A DNA stretch of 64,000 nt, taken from the NCBI GenBank assembly GCA_910589035.1, contig CAJUSI010000098.1:70928-134927 (forward strand), in the 5' to 3' direction. Numbering within the stretch: position 1 is the first letter of the stretch; every line of letters begins with the position of its first letter. The notes below the pieces were generated by a model. That model did no database searches. It saw only the letters and a list, made by a program, of their open reading frames with translations, and was not told the DNA's origin. The stretch comes from an uncultured Acetatifactor sp. Its GTDB lineage: Bacteria; Bacillota; Clostridia; Lachnospirales; Lachnospiraceae. Below, one piece after another: positions 33,398 through 43,059 of this stretch. The position numbers and the translations under genes are program-made.

Positions 33398-33426
33398 TGC
33401 AACCCTGCCGCCTCAAAAAGCGCTTA
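33398..33426 (+). promoter_or_regulatory. Candidate ECF-type promoter for the sigma factor gene
   Basis: TGCAACC at 33398-33404 followed 16 bp later by CGCTTA resembles the self-controlled ECF promoters with an AACC-type -35 element. A housekeeping-like TATAGT at 33311-33316 with a weak -35 is also present upstream. The 410-bp spacer 33166-33575 otherwise holds no gene. Confidence 0.4.
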
Positions 33427-33575
33427 TATAAGTACAGAACCCTTTCAAAAGGAACCTGTTTCCTGACCAGAGAACAGATTTATCCCGTTTGTGCGGCTGC
33501 AGTCCAATGGTCTGCATGCAGGCATGAAAGAGCCTGCTGCACGGTTTCGGAGAGAAAAGAAAGGAAGCAAAGTCC

Positions 33576-34136
33576 ATGAACGATGCAAAAATCGTGGAAT
33601 TATACCTGAAGCGGGAAGAATCCGCCATCCGGCAGACTGCCGAAAAATACGGCCGCCGTCTGCGCAGCCTGTCCTGCGGCATCGTGGGAGATCTGTCCAC
33701 AGCCGAGGAATGCGAAAACGATACCTATATGGAAGCCTGGAACTCCATTCCTCCCCACGAACCGAAGAAATACCTGTACGCCTTTCTGGCCCGGATCATC
33801 CGGCATATTTCCATAGACCGCTGCCGCAGCCGCAGCAGGCTGAAGCGCAGCGCCTTTCTCTGTGAGCTTTCCGACGAGCTGGAACAATGTATTCCGGCTC
33901 CGGACGACACAGAATGCCGCATTGACGATTATCTGCTGCGGGAGGCCATCAACGGCTTCCTGGGCACGCTGGAAGAAGAAAAGCGCAGCATCTTTCTGCG
34001 CCGCTACTGGTATCTGGATTCCGTCTCCGCAATCGCCGGGCGCTTTTCTCTTTCGGAGAGCAATGTAAAAACCATACTGTTCCGCTGCCGCAGCCGGCTT
34101 CGGAGCTACCTTGAAAAGGAGGGCTATGATTTATGA
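33576..34136 (+). CDS. ECF-like RNA polymerase sigma factor
   Basis: The 186-residue protein has region 2 (KYGRRLRSLSCGIVGDLSTAEECENDTYMEAWNSIPP, then YLYAFLARIIRHISIDRCR) and region 4 (LEEEKRSIFLRRYWYLDSVSAIAGRFSLSESNVKTILFRCRSRLRSYL). There is no region 1 or 3, as in ECF sigma factors. AAGGAAG precedes the start. Its stop overlaps the next gene by 4 nt, the usual arrangement for a sigma/anti-sigma pair. Confidence 0.93.
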   Translation: MNDAKIVELYLKREESAIRQTAEKYGRRLRSLSCGIVGDLSTAEECENDTYMEAWNSIPPHEPKKYLYAFLARIIRHISIDRCRSRSRLKRSAFLCELSDELEQCIPAPDDTECRIDDYLLREAINGFLGTLEEEKRSIFLRRYWYLDSVSAIAGRFSLSESNVKTILFRCRSRLRSYLEKEGYDL

Positions 34137-36151
34137 AGGGAAATGAATTTCTGGATAAAATGGAGCTTGTGGACCCGGCTTATGTGGAGGCGGCTGACCA
34201 AATGCCAGGGAGCCGGGAACCAATAAACCGAAAGACCGAAGAGCAAAAAACTGAAGACCGGACGACAGCAGAACAAAAACCAGCAGGGCAAAAAACTGAA
34301 AGCCGAACGCCAGCAGACAGAAAGCCGGACGGCGGGATAAAATATTTGCGAAGGTGGGCCGCTGCCGTATGCTTCTGTATAATATGCGGCGGCGCTCTCT
34401 TCACTCTGTCCCGGTTCTCCCGGGCCCTGCCGCCCAATACTGCCCCTTCCACCGCCGGACCGGAGGGAATGGGAACATCCCTGCCGGAAGAAAGTTCCTT
34501 CCAGGGAGACGGTTCTTTCCATGGGAACGATTCCTCTCAGGGAGGCGGTTCCTCCCGGGAAAACGATTCCACCGGCAATCTCTTCGCCTCCGCTCCCACC
34601 TCGGATACCTATGCGAACCTGGAGCAGCTCCTCTCCCGTCTGAGCAGCAGCGATTACCACGGGGAGGGAGATTTCCAGTCCTACGGATGCGGCGTTTCAT
34701 CAGGCCTTCAGGCAGGGGGAAGGGACACTGTCAGCTCCGGCGAGTACACCTATCAGCTCTCCCCGGAGAAGGAAATCCGTATCTATAAGAACGGTGCACA
34801 GATCGGTTCTCTGCCCTCCCCGGCAGACTATCTGTTCCTCTCCGGGAACCGGCTGGCTGCCGTGCGCACAATGCAGGAAGGACTCGGACCGGATTCCGCA
34901 GACAGCGCCTATGTGGATATCTACGATCTGAGCCGCCCGGACACTCCGGAATTTCTGGAATGCTTTGTCCAGCAGGGCAGCATAACAGCCTGCTTTCTTC
35001 AGGATACCGTGCTCTGCCTTATGACCTCTGACGGGGTATGCGCCTGCGGCTGGTCAAGGCTGAAAAACAACGCGGATTACATCCCGGATCTCTCCCGGGG
35101 CAACAGGCGGACTCTTAAGGGCATCGAATGGACACAGGAGGAAATCCGTATTCTCGGCGAACCCTCCAGGGTCAAATATGTGGCGGTAACCAATATCGAC
35201 ATTATCCAATCGGAAGTCATCGGAAAATGCGCCTACTACGGCGATATTGAGGATGTCTTCTACGGCCCGGGCTGGTATGCCTTCTGCACCGAATCCGTCA
35301 CGGACAGGATCCTTTCTCTTCCGGAGCTGTACACCTTTGATTTCTCCATGGAATATACCGGAAAAGCAGATACCTCCCGGCTGTTCGGACTGGAGAAGAC
35401 GGTAACCCTTCAAAACGGCAGCCGGCCGGCAGGCGAATATCCGGATATCGTATCCGTTTCCCGCTGCGGAGAAATCTGGACAATTCTCGGACTGTACCGG
35501 ACCCTGTCGGATACGGGAGATCTCCGTGGGGAACTTTTTGCCGCAGCCTATGACCCGGCGTCCGGCCGGATCCGGCATGCCATGGCCTCCGTACCGGAAT
35601 CCTCCTTCTCCATAGATGATGTGTTCTGGGAAGAGAAACGGGCAATTGTCTCCGCCGGTTTTTCCCCCGCCGGCAGCGACGGCCGGGAGGAAAAAGCCCG
35701 GATTATTTTCGCGGAATTCGACGAAACGGAAATTGTCTTCCAGGTAAGCGATCTTCTCTGCGACAGGGTGAGAGGCATCGATATGGTATACTGGATGGGA
35801 AATCCCTTTGGATTCATCCGCCCCTTTCTCAGCCTTGGAAACGGCATTTATCTGCGATACAACAGCGTTCCGGACGGATTTGACATCTATGATTTCCGGG
35901 ATTCCTCCCGGCCGGAATGCCTTTACCGCTCCGAAGGAAATCCCGCCCGGGGATATCGGCTCGATTTTGAAAACCGGGTCTATGACAATCATACCGTTGG
36001 GGTGAAAATGCTTCTTGCGGAAAACGGGGATTACCGGAATGCGGCGGAAGTCTGGTGCATCTATTCCGTCGATCCCTACGGCGAAGAACCAATGAAAAAG
36101 CTGAAGGAATATAAAGGCGAGGGCGTGGACTATACCGCCATCGTTCCTTAG
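34133..36151 (+). CDS. Membrane protein with outside beta-propeller; probable anti-sigma factor
   Basis: The 672-residue protein has a cytoplasmic N-terminus with MELVDPAYVEAAD, a hydrophilic stretch of short Lys/Thr/Glu repeats (about 35-65), one membrane segment (about 74-92) and a Ser/Gly-rich linker. A large outside domain with recurring YVDIYDLSRPDTPEF- and GFDIYDFRDSSRPE-type strands points to a beta-propeller of the secreted Beta_propel kind. Overlap with the sigma gene, topology and the short cytoplasmic head argue that it holds the sigma factor until a signal outside; I do not see a standard anti-sigma domain, so this is inference. Confidence 0.8.
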   Translation: MKGNEFLDKMELVDPAYVEAADQMPGSREPINRKTEEQKTEDRTTAEQKPAGQKTESRTPADRKPDGGIKYLRRWAAAVCFCIICGGALFTLSRFSRALPPNTAPSTAGPEGMGTSLPEESSFQGDGSFHGNDSSQGGGSSRENDSTGNLFASAPTSDTYANLEQLLSRLSSSDYHGEGDFQSYGCGVSSGLQAGGRDTVSSGEYTYQLSPEKEIRIYKNGAQIGSLPSPADYLFLSGNRLAAVRTMQEGLGPDSADSAYVDIYDLSRPDTPEFLECFVQQGSITACFLQDTVLCLMTSDGVCACGWSRLKNNADYIPDLSRGNRRTLKGIEWTQEEIRILGEPSRVKYVAVTNIDIIQSEVIGKCAYYGDIEDVFYGPGWYAFCTESVTDRILSLPELYTFDFSMEYTGKADTSRLFGLEKTVTLQNGSRPAGEYPDIVSVSRCGEIWTILGLYRTLSDTGDLRGELFAAAYDPASGRIRHAMASVPESSFSIDDVFWEEKRAIVSAGFSPAGSDGREEKARIIFAEFDETEIVFQVSDLLCDRVRGIDMVYWMGNPFGFIRPFLSLGNGIYLRYNSVPDGFDIYDFRDSSRPECLYRSEGNPARGYRLDFENRVYDNHTVGVKMLLAENGDYRNAAEVWCIYSVDPYGEEPMKKLKEYKGEGVDYTAIVP

Positions 36152-36178
36152 GCGCTTAACAGGGAAGTCCTGCCTTCT

Positions 36179-37111
36179 CTACAGCTTCTGGCTGAAGATA
36201 TTCTTGTAGCCCTCCCCGTAGATCTCCGAGGCGCTGGTGATGATGGTGAATGCTTTCGGATCCTCTTCCCGCACAATCTCCTCCAGCTTGGGCGAAAGGT
36301 GCTTTTTCAGTATGCACAGCATCACCTTCTTCTCCCTGCCGCTGTAAGCCCCATAACCGGAGAGATAGGTCGCGCTGCTGTCCAGCTCCTCAAGAATCCG
36401 TTTTGCAATGGTTTCGTGATTGTCGCTTACGATAAAGAACATTTTCGCGCCGTCCCTGCCGTACAGAACCACATCCAGGAGCAGAGAATTGATGCATACC
36501 ACCAGACCCGCATACAATGCCGTATCAATATTCTGGAATACAAAGGCGGAGGCTGCCACAATGAAGGCATCCGTCACCAGAAAGAGGAAGCCCGTCTTCA
36601 AATGGGGAAGGCGGAGACGGAGAAGCTTTACAATGATATCCGTCCCTCCGGAGGTGCCCCCGGCTTTGAATACAAGGCCCAGTCCCAGGGCCATCAGGGA
36701 GCCTCCTGCCACGGCCGCCAGAAAGGGATCGGCGGTCACGGCTCCCAGAGGCACCAGAAGGTTCGTAATCAGAGAAGTAACCAGCGTGCAGTAAATAGTG
36801 GAAAAGATAAAGCGCAGCCCGAATTTCCACATTCCCAGCAGCAGGATGGGGATATTCACCGCAAACATCCAGGTACCTGTCTCCAGACCCGTAATCCTGT
36901 TCAGAATGATGGCGATACCCGTAACTCCGCCGGGAGCCAGGGAATTGGGATCCAGGAACATACTCACGGCGACGGCATAAACTGCCGATCCTGCCGTAAT
37001 CATCATATAGTCCAAAGCCTTGCGCTTCAGGCTCTTCTTCTCCTCATAACGGATTTCATTTTCCTGCTCTCTGCTCAGTTTCATGTCCACACTCCATACC
37101 TGCCGGTTCAT
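36179..37111 (-). CDS. YitT-family membrane protein
   Basis: The 310-residue protein has about five to six membrane segments with the family motif FLDPNSLAPGGVTGIAIIL and GGTSGGTDIIVKLL, followed by a C-terminal DUF2179 cytoplasmic domain (FFIVSDNHETIAKRILEELDSSATYLSGYGAYSGREK). Function is unknown for the family. ATG at 37084 (MKLSREQ, with GGAG upstream) is an alternative start. It converges with the propeller gene, with 27 nt between stops. Confidence 0.93.
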   Translation of the reverse strand: MNRQVWSVDMKLSREQENEIRYEEKKSLKRKALDYMMITAGSAVYAVAVSMFLDPNSLAPGGVTGIAIILNRITGLETGTWMFAVNIPILLLGMWKFGLRFIFSTIYCTLVTSLITNLLVPLGAVTADPFLAAVAGGSLMALGLGLVFKAGGTSGGTDIIVKLLRLRLPHLKTGFLFLVTDAFIVAASAFVFQNIDTALYAGLVVCINSLLLDVVLYGRDGAKMFFIVSDNHETIAKRILEELDSSATYLSGYGAYSGREKKVMLCILKKHLSPKLEEIVREEDPKAFTIITSASEIYGEGYKNIFSQKL

Positions 37112-37142
37112 ATGATTTCCGGCCTTTCCCCGCCGTCCTGTC

Positions 37143-38357
37143 CTATATAGCCGTCCTCACCATCTCAGTGGGATAGCCGCCCTCTTCCAGAGCCTCTATA
37201 ATCCTGCGTTTATGCTCCGTTCCGAAGGCCTCAATGGTGATGCGCAGTTCCACGGCCGTGTTCCTGTTAATGGTTATAAATTGATTATGCTCCAGCTTCA
37301 CCACATTGCCGTGCACCTCCGCGATAATGCCGGAAACCTTATGCAGTTCTCCCGGTTTATCCGGCAGCAGGATGGATATGGTAAAGACTCTGTCCCTTAT
37401 GATCAGCCCCTGCTGCACCACCGAGGCCATGGTGGTCACATCCATATTACCCCCGCTTAAGATGGAGACGATCTTTTTGTTCTTCACATCCATATGCTTA
37501 AGTGCCGCAACCGTCAAAAGCCCGGAATTCTCCACAATTGTCTTGTGATTTTCCACCATATCCAGGAAGGAAACCACCAGTTCCTCATCCTCCACGGTAA
37601 TGATATCATCCAGATATTTCTGCAGATAAGGGAACAGCTTTCCGCCGGGCGTCTTCACCGCCGTTCCGTCCGCAATGGTATCCACCCCCGGAAGGGTGAT
37701 GACTCTGCCCTCCTTCAAGGACTCCTGCATGCAGTTGGCTCCGGCGGGTTCCACCCCTATCACCTTAATCTTTGGATTCAAAAGCTTCGCCAGTGCGGAT
37801 ACCCCGGTAGCCAGCCCGCCTCCTCCGATGGGGACCAGAATATAATCCACCAGCGGAAGCTCCTTGATAATCTCCATGGCAATCGTCCCCTGACCGGTAG
37901 CCACATCCAGATCGTCAAAGGGATGGATAAAAGTATACCCGCGTTCCTCTGCCAGCTCATAGGCCTTTTCACATGCCTCATCATACACATCTCCGTATAG
38001 CACCACCTCCGCTCCATAGCCCTTGGTACGGTTCACCTTGATCAGAGGCGTAGCGGTGGGCATTACAATCGTGGCCTTTGCCCCGTAAGCCTTTGCCGCA
38101 TAAGCCACACCCTGGGCATGATTCCCCGCGGAAGCGGTGATCAGCCCCTTTGCCCTGTCCTCGTCGGAGAGTGTGCTCATTTTATAATATGCTCCCCGAA
38201 GCTTATACGCTCCCGTCAGCTGCATATTTTCCGGCTTTAAGTAAACTTTATTTCCCGTCCGGGCACTCAGATACTCACTGTAGATCAGCTTGGTCTCCAA
38301 TGTTACCTTTCTCACGATCTCCGAAGCCTCCTCAAATTTCTGCAAGGAGATTTCCAT
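37143..38357 (-). CDS. ilvA: Threonine ammonia-lyase (catabolic type with ACT domain)
   Basis: Deaminates threonine to 2-oxobutyrate with PLP. The PLP lysine lies in LTGAYKLRGAYYKM, the glycine loop in ASAGNHAQGVAYAA and the phosphate cup in PIGGGGLATGVS. A C-terminal ACT domain (TISILLPDKPGELHKVSGIIAEVHGNVV) suggests effector control. I use ATG 38357, giving 404 residues, the family length; ATGs at 38384 and 38393 are also in frame with acceptable sites. It directly follows ftsY (48 nt), a rather unrelated neighbour. Confidence 0.95.
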   Translation of the reverse strand: MEISLQKFEEASEIVRKVTLETKLIYSEYLSARTGNKVYLKPENMQLTGAYKLRGAYYKMSTLSDEDRAKGLITASAGNHAQGVAYAAKAYGAKATIVMPTATPLIKVNRTKGYGAEVVLYGDVYDEACEKAYELAEERGYTFIHPFDDLDVATGQGTIAMEIIKELPLVDYILVPIGGGGLATGVSALAKLLNPKIKVIGVEPAGANCMQESLKEGRVITLPGVDTIADGTAVKTPGGKLFPYLQKYLDDIITVEDEELVVSFLDMVENHKTIVENSGLLTVAALKHMDVKNKKIVSILSGGNMDVTTMASVVQQGLIIRDRVFTISILLPDKPGELHKVSGIIAEVHGNVVKLEHNQFITINRNTAVELRITIEAFGTEHKRRIIEALEEGGYPTEMVRTAI

Positions 38358-38405
38358 GTCTGTTTCCTTCCTCTCTTCTTCCATTATGTTCATCCTTTCT
38401 GTTTT

Positions 38406-39365
38406 CTATCCTTCCCGATCCACCGACCCATCCTCCATCTTCACATCAAAGAGGGCGTTTACAAACTCATCCGAATCAAATTTCTGAAGATCGTCGATGC
38501 TCTCGCCCACACCGATATACTTTACCGGAACCTTCAGCTCCGACTGAATGGCAACTGCGATTCCTCCTTTCGCCGTTCCGTCCATCTTCGTCAGAATAAT
38601 CCCCGTCAAATCCGCCACTTCTCCGAACTCTCTGGCCTGCACCAGCGCATTCTGCCCCGTAGTACCGTCCAGGACAATCAGATTCTCCCTGTGGGCATCG
38701 GGAAATTCTCTGTCCACAATGCGGTTCATCTTGCGAAGCTCCTCCATGAGATTCTTTTTATTGTGCAGCCGCCCCGCGGTATCGATCAGCAGGACATCCA
38801 CCCCTCTGGCTTTCGCCGCATTGGCTGCGTCAAAGACAACGCTGGCCGGATCCGCTCCTTCGTTTCCTCCCACCATGGGCACATCTGCACGCCTGGCCCA
38901 TTCCGCCAGCTGGTCTCCGGCAGCGGCCCGGAAGGTATCCGCTGCGGCGATGAGCACCTTTCTTCCATCCTCCTTGAACTTGCCCGCAAGCTTGCCCACG
39001 GAAGTTGTCTTGCCCACGCCGTTGACACCGATCACCATAATGACCGACTGCTTCTTCTCGAAGTCATAGGCGTCCTCATTCACCCGCATCTGCTCCTTAA
39101 TTCCCTCTATCAGCAGCTGCTTGCATTCCTGAGGCTCTCTGATATGCTGTTCCCTGATCTGCTCCTTCAGACGATTTACAATCCCGGTAGTGGCATTTAC
39201 GCCGATATCCCCCATAATGAGAATTTCTTCCAGCTCCTCATAGAAGTCATCATCAATGGCAGAAAAGCCGTTAAAAAGGGAATCGATCCCTCTTACAATA
39301 TTGTTTCTTGTCTTTGTCAGACCTTCCTTCAGTCTGGCAAAAAAGCCTCTCTTTCCCTCGCTCAT
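38406..39365 (-). CDS. ftsY: Signal recognition particle receptor FtsY
   Basis: SRP receptor GTPase at the membrane. Short charged A region, N domain, then the G domain with GVNGVGKTTSVGKLAGKF, DTAGRLHNKKNLMEEL, TKMDGTAKGG and the C-terminal GVGESIDDLQKFD. About 319 residues from ATG 39365; a TTG at 39389 would add eight residues. Belongs to the rnc-smc-ftsY cluster. Confidence 0.97.
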   Translation of the reverse strand: MSEGKRGFFARLKEGLTKTRNNIVRGIDSLFNGFSAIDDDFYEELEEILIMGDIGVNATTGIVNRLKEQIREQHIREPQECKQLLIEGIKEQMRVNEDAYDFEKKQSVIMVIGVNGVGKTTSVGKLAGKFKEDGRKVLIAAADTFRAAAGDQLAEWARRADVPMVGGNEGADPASVVFDAANAAKARGVDVLLIDTAGRLHNKKNLMEELRKMNRIVDREFPDAHRENLIVLDGTTGQNALVQAREFGEVADLTGIILTKMDGTAKGGIAVAIQSELKVPVKYIGVGESIDDLQKFDSDEFVNALFDVKMEDGSVDREG

Positions 39366-39450
39366 CCTCTCGACACGCTCCCTTCCCAAAATAATTCCCT
39401 GCTGCCATGATCTCCTTTCTGCAGAATTCTTTCGTACCGTAATGCTCTCC

Positions 39451-39507
39451 GTATCATGATACGTATGTATTATAATACGTATGTATTATGATACATTTGT
39501 ATCATGT
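39451..39507. repeat. Array of AT-rich palindromes between smc and ftsY
   Basis: The stretch contains a perfect 12-bp palindrome GTATCATGATAC (39451-39462), then GTATTATAATAC and GTATTATGATAC separated by GTAT/CATT fillers, and ends in an ATGATACAAATGTATCAT unit on minus that reaches the smc stop codon. Successive units share the TAC-N4-GTA pattern with a period of about 18 bp. It lies in the spacer before ftsY in the direction of transcription, so it may be an operator array or RNA hairpin series. Confidence 0.75.
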
Positions 39508-42500
39508 CAGTTCTTTATCGATCAGGTTCACGCTCACCAGCGTGGAAACTCCCTTCTCCTGCATGGTAATGCCATATAGCCGGTCCACCTGCTCCATGGT
39601 GCCTCTTCTGTGTGTAATGACAATAAACTGAGTGTTTTTTGTCAACTTATGCAGGTATTTCGCGAACCGCCCTACATTGGAATCATCCAGCGCCGCCTCT
39701 ATCTCGTCCAGCAGGCAGAAAGGAGAAGGCTTAAGATTCTGAATGGCAAACAGCAGCGCGATGGCTGTCAATGCCTTCTCTCCGCCGGACAGCTGCATCA
39801 TATTCTGAAGCTTTTTCCCCGGCGGCTGGGCAATAATGCGGATACCCGCTTCCAGAATATCCTCGTCCGGCATCAGCTCCAGCGTGCCCTTGCCCCCGCC
39901 GAACAATTCCTTGAATACCTTGTCGAATTCCCTGCAAATCTCCGCAAACTTCTCCGAAAACTGCTTCCTCATGGCGGAGTCCAGCTCTTCAATAATGCCC
40001 TCCAGAGTCTTCTCCGCTTCCACCAGATCATCCCTCTGGGTCTTCATGAAGGTGAATCTCTCCATCAGGGCCCTGTAATCCTCAATGGCGTTCACATTCA
40101 CATCCCCCAGCTTCCTGATCTGTTCCTTCAGGGAAGAGATCTCCTTTTTCATGGAAGGAAGATCCGTCATGTTCTCATTTCGCAATGTGGCCGCATCGCT
40201 CAGAGTGATCTCATACTCGTCCCACATATAATTAATCTGGGATTCCATGGATTCCTCCATCTTCTCCTTCTGGGCATTTAAACGGTAAACTTCCTTGTCC
40301 AGAGCGTTCCGCTTTTCGGAGAGCTCCTCCCGTCTGGCAAAAAAGCTTTTCTGCCTGGCGGACAGCTCCTCTCTCTGTTCCATGGATTCCTTCAGCTTTG
40401 TCTCCGATTCGCTCTGCGCATCATGGGCCGCTGCAATGGTCCTGCCGATCTCCAGGATACTCTCCTGTCTGCGCTGCGTCTCTGCGCTGTTCTCCGTCAG
40501 CGCCTGCAGGATTTCCGCAAGCTCAGCCCGGGCCCTTTGAAGTTCCCCTTCAATACGGTCCACATTATTCTGCTTGAATTCCAGGGTCTGCCGCATTTTC
40601 TCCACTTTTAACTCCCATTCGGAGACTGATGCCGCCGCCGCAGACTCCTCCCGGTGTTCTTCTTCCAGCTGTGCCTGAAGGGATGCAATTCTCTCCTGGG
40701 TATTCTTCTCCAGCTCCTCGCTTGCCTGAAGCTCTCTTCCGGTATCTTCCTTCTCCTTCCGGATTTCCAGAATCTTCTCCCCGATCTCCCGCTCCTCCGT
40801 CCTGAGCGAGGCTGCGCTCTTCGCTTCCTCCTCCATACGCTCCCTGGCCTGGCTGATACCAAGTCTGGCAGTATTCTGCTCTATGGATTTACGCTGGATC
40901 TCATTCTTTACCGCCTCCAGGTCCACACGCAGTCTGGTTCTTCTAGCCTTGGTATTTTCAATATCCTCTTCCATCTCCCGGACGGAAGAGAGAAGCTTTC
41001 TCACCCGCTCCTCCAATTCGTCGATCTCCCGTCTTCTTCCCAGGAGATTGCTGTTATTTTTATAAGCACCTCCGCTGATAGCCCCTCCGGGAGTTAAGAG
41101 TTCTCCCTCCAATGTGACCATACGGATGCTGTGACGATATTTTGCCGCAAGCTCCACCGCATGATCCACATTGTCGATCACCAGGATGTTTCCCAGCAGA
41201 GAAGCCGCCACATCACGGTATTTATCATCTGTACGAACTAATGTATCCGCCGTACCGATGACTCCCCTGCCGGAGAGCGCCTCTGTATTGGCAAATTTCC
41301 TGGGATTTTTGACACTTGTCAAAGGCAGAAATGTGGCGCGCCCCAGCTTATTCTTTTTCAGATAGCCGATCATTCTTTTGGCGGTATCCTCATTGTCCGT
41401 GACAATATTCTGTATGCTTCCGCCCAATGCCGTCTCGATGGCGGTCTCATATTTCTTTTCCACCTGTATAATATCCGCCACAACGCCGATAATACCCTTC
41501 TCTGTCTCCCGCCGCTCCATCACCTTTTTGACGCTTCCGCCGTAGCCCTCATAGCGCTCTGCCAGATTGGTCAGCGCTTCCAGCCTGGATTTCTCCATAT
41601 GATATGCGCTCTTGGTTTCCTGCAGTCCCGCGTCCTTTTGGGTCAGCTGCTGCCGAAAAGTACCCAGTTCCTGTTCCAGTCCGGCCTCCCGGACTTTCAG
41701 CCCGCTGATTTCCTCTGTGACGGCGGCAAATTCAGCTTCCAGATTTCTGATGGATTCCTCCCTGGCAGCCTCATCGGACTTTGCCCGCAGAAGCCTTGAA
41801 TTCAGCTCCGCCCTTCTGATGTTCACCTGCTCCATCATGGTATCGAAGCGCCCCATCCTGGACTTGATGGTAGCCCTCTGATTCAGTTCGTTAATGATGA
41901 TATTCTTGCCGGCTTCCATATCATCATTCAGCTGTGCAATCCTCCTCTGTACCTCCTCCAGCCTGGCCCTCACGGCATTGGCATCGGCATTGAGACCTCG
42001 CACCCGGGCATCCGTCTCCTCCTTTTCCCCCAGCAGATTATCCCGGTCCCGTTCTTTGGCGGTTATCTCCTCCTGCAGCGTATTCCGTCGGTTTGTCAGA
42101 TGCGCTTCATTGCCCTTTGCCGAATTAATCTGCTCCTTCAGCACATTGATCTCGCCCTCCAGCTTCCCTCGCGTAAGGCCCGCATCCGTGGCGGTGGACC
42201 TTGCCTCCTCGATTACCTTCTCAAGCCTCTCGATTTCCTCCTGAATGCTTTCATATTCTTCCTTAATGCTCTCGTAAGCCCGGCTTGTCCCGGAGAGTTC
42301 CTCACCCGCATGAGCGCATTTTTCCTCCGCCTCTTTCAGCTGTTCCCTTAATCTGGAATTCTCCAGGAGAAATACGTTTACGTCAAGAGTTTTCAGTTCC
42401 TCTCTCTTTCGCAGATATGTTCTGGCCGTTTCCGCCTGGCGCTCCAGGGGGCCGGTCTGCCGTTCAAGTTCGGACAGAATATCGTTGACGCGGACCAGAT

Positions 42501-43059
42501 TCTGTTTTTCGTTTTCCAGCTTGGCCTGGGCCGCCACCTTTCTGCGTTTGAATTTCACAATTCCTGCCGCCTCGTCAAAAAGCTCCCTGCGTTCCTCCGG
42601 TTTGCCGCTCAGGATTTTATCGATCTGTCCCTGGCCAATGATGGAATACCCCTCCTTGCCGATGCCGGTGTCATAAAACAGCTCATTGACATCCTTCAGC
42701 CGGCAGGGACTTCCGTTAATCAGATATTCACTTTCTCCGGAACGGTAGATCCGCCTGGCCACCGTCACCTCATTGAAATCGATGCTCAGCTGCCGGTCGG
42801 CATTATCCAGCGTAATGGCCACATAGGCATAGCTTAACGGCTTCCTGTTCTCCGTTCCCGAGAAAATGACATCCTGCATACTGGCGCCCCGCAGCTGCTT
42901 CACCCGCTGCTCGCCCAGAACCCAGCGGACCGCGTCCGCCACATTGCTTTTTCCGCTCCCGTTGGGCCCCACGATTCCCGTGATCCCATTGTGGAACTGG
43001 AAATTGATTTTATTTGCAAAGGATTTAAACCCCTGTACCTCAATATTTTTTAAATACAT
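39502..43059 (-). CDS. smc: Chromosome segregation protein SMC
   Basis: The 1185-residue ATPase of the condensin complex. N-terminal head with GPNGSGKSNVADAVRWVLGEQ (Walker A), long coiled coil, hinge around 510-660 (VMERRETEKGIIGVVADII ... GRGVIGTADTLV), second coiled coil, and C-terminal head with QLSGGEKALTAIALLFAI (signature) and PFCLLDEIEAALDDSN (Walker B). Its start overlaps the rnc stop by 10 nt. ScpA/ScpB are not in this window. Confidence 0.98.
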   Translation of the reverse strand: MYLKNIEVQGFKSFANKINFQFHNGITGIVGPNGSGKSNVADAVRWVLGEQRVKQLRGASMQDVIFSGTENRKPLSYAYVAITLDNADRQLSIDFNEVTVARRIYRSGESEYLINGSPCRLKDVNELFYDTGIGKEGYSIIGQGQIDKILSGKPEERRELFDEAAGIVKFKRRKVAAQAKLENEKQNLVRVNDILSELERQTGPLERQAETARTYLRKREELKTLDVNVFLLENSRLREQLKEAEEKCAHAGEELSGTSRAYESIKEEYESIQEEIERLEKVIEEARSTATDAGLTRGKLEGEINVLKEQINSAKGNEAHLTNRRNTLQEEITAKERDRDNLLGEKEETDARVRGLNADANAVRARLEEVQRRIAQLNDDMEAGKNIIINELNQRATIKSRMGRFDTMMEQVNIRRAELNSRLLRAKSDEAAREESIRNLEAEFAAVTEEISGLKVREAGLEQELGTFRQQLTQKDAGLQETKSAYHMEKSRLEALTNLAERYEGYGGSVKKVMERRETEKGIIGVVADIIQVEKKYETAIETALGGSIQNIVTDNEDTAKRMIGYLKKNKLGRATFLPLTSVKNPRKFANTEALSGRGVIGTADTLVRTDDKYRDVAASLLGNILVIDNVDHAVELAAKYRHSIRMVTLEGELLTPGGAISGGAYKNNSNLLGRRREIDELEERVRKLLSSVREMEEDIENTKARRTRLRVDLEAVKNEIQRKSIEQNTARLGISQARERMEEEAKSAASLRTEEREIGEKILEIRKEKEDTGRELQASEELEKNTQERIASLQAQLEEEHREESAAAASVSEWELKVEKMRQTLEFKQNNVDRIEGELQRARAELAEILQALTENSAETQRRQESILEIGRTIAAAHDAQSESETKLKESMEQREELSARQKSFFARREELSEKRNALDKEVYRLNAQKEKMEESMESQINYMWDEYEITLSDAATLRNENMTDLPSMKKEISSLKEQIRKLGDVNVNAIEDYRALMERFTFMKTQRDDLVEAEKTLEGIIEELDSAMRKQFSEKFAEICREFDKVFKELFGGGKGTLELMPDEDILEAGIRIIAQPPGKKLQNMMQLSGGEKALTAIALLFAIQNLKPSPFCLLDEIEAALDDSNVGRFAKYLHKLTKNTQFIVITHRRGTMEQVDRLYGITMQEKGVSTLVSVNLIDKELT

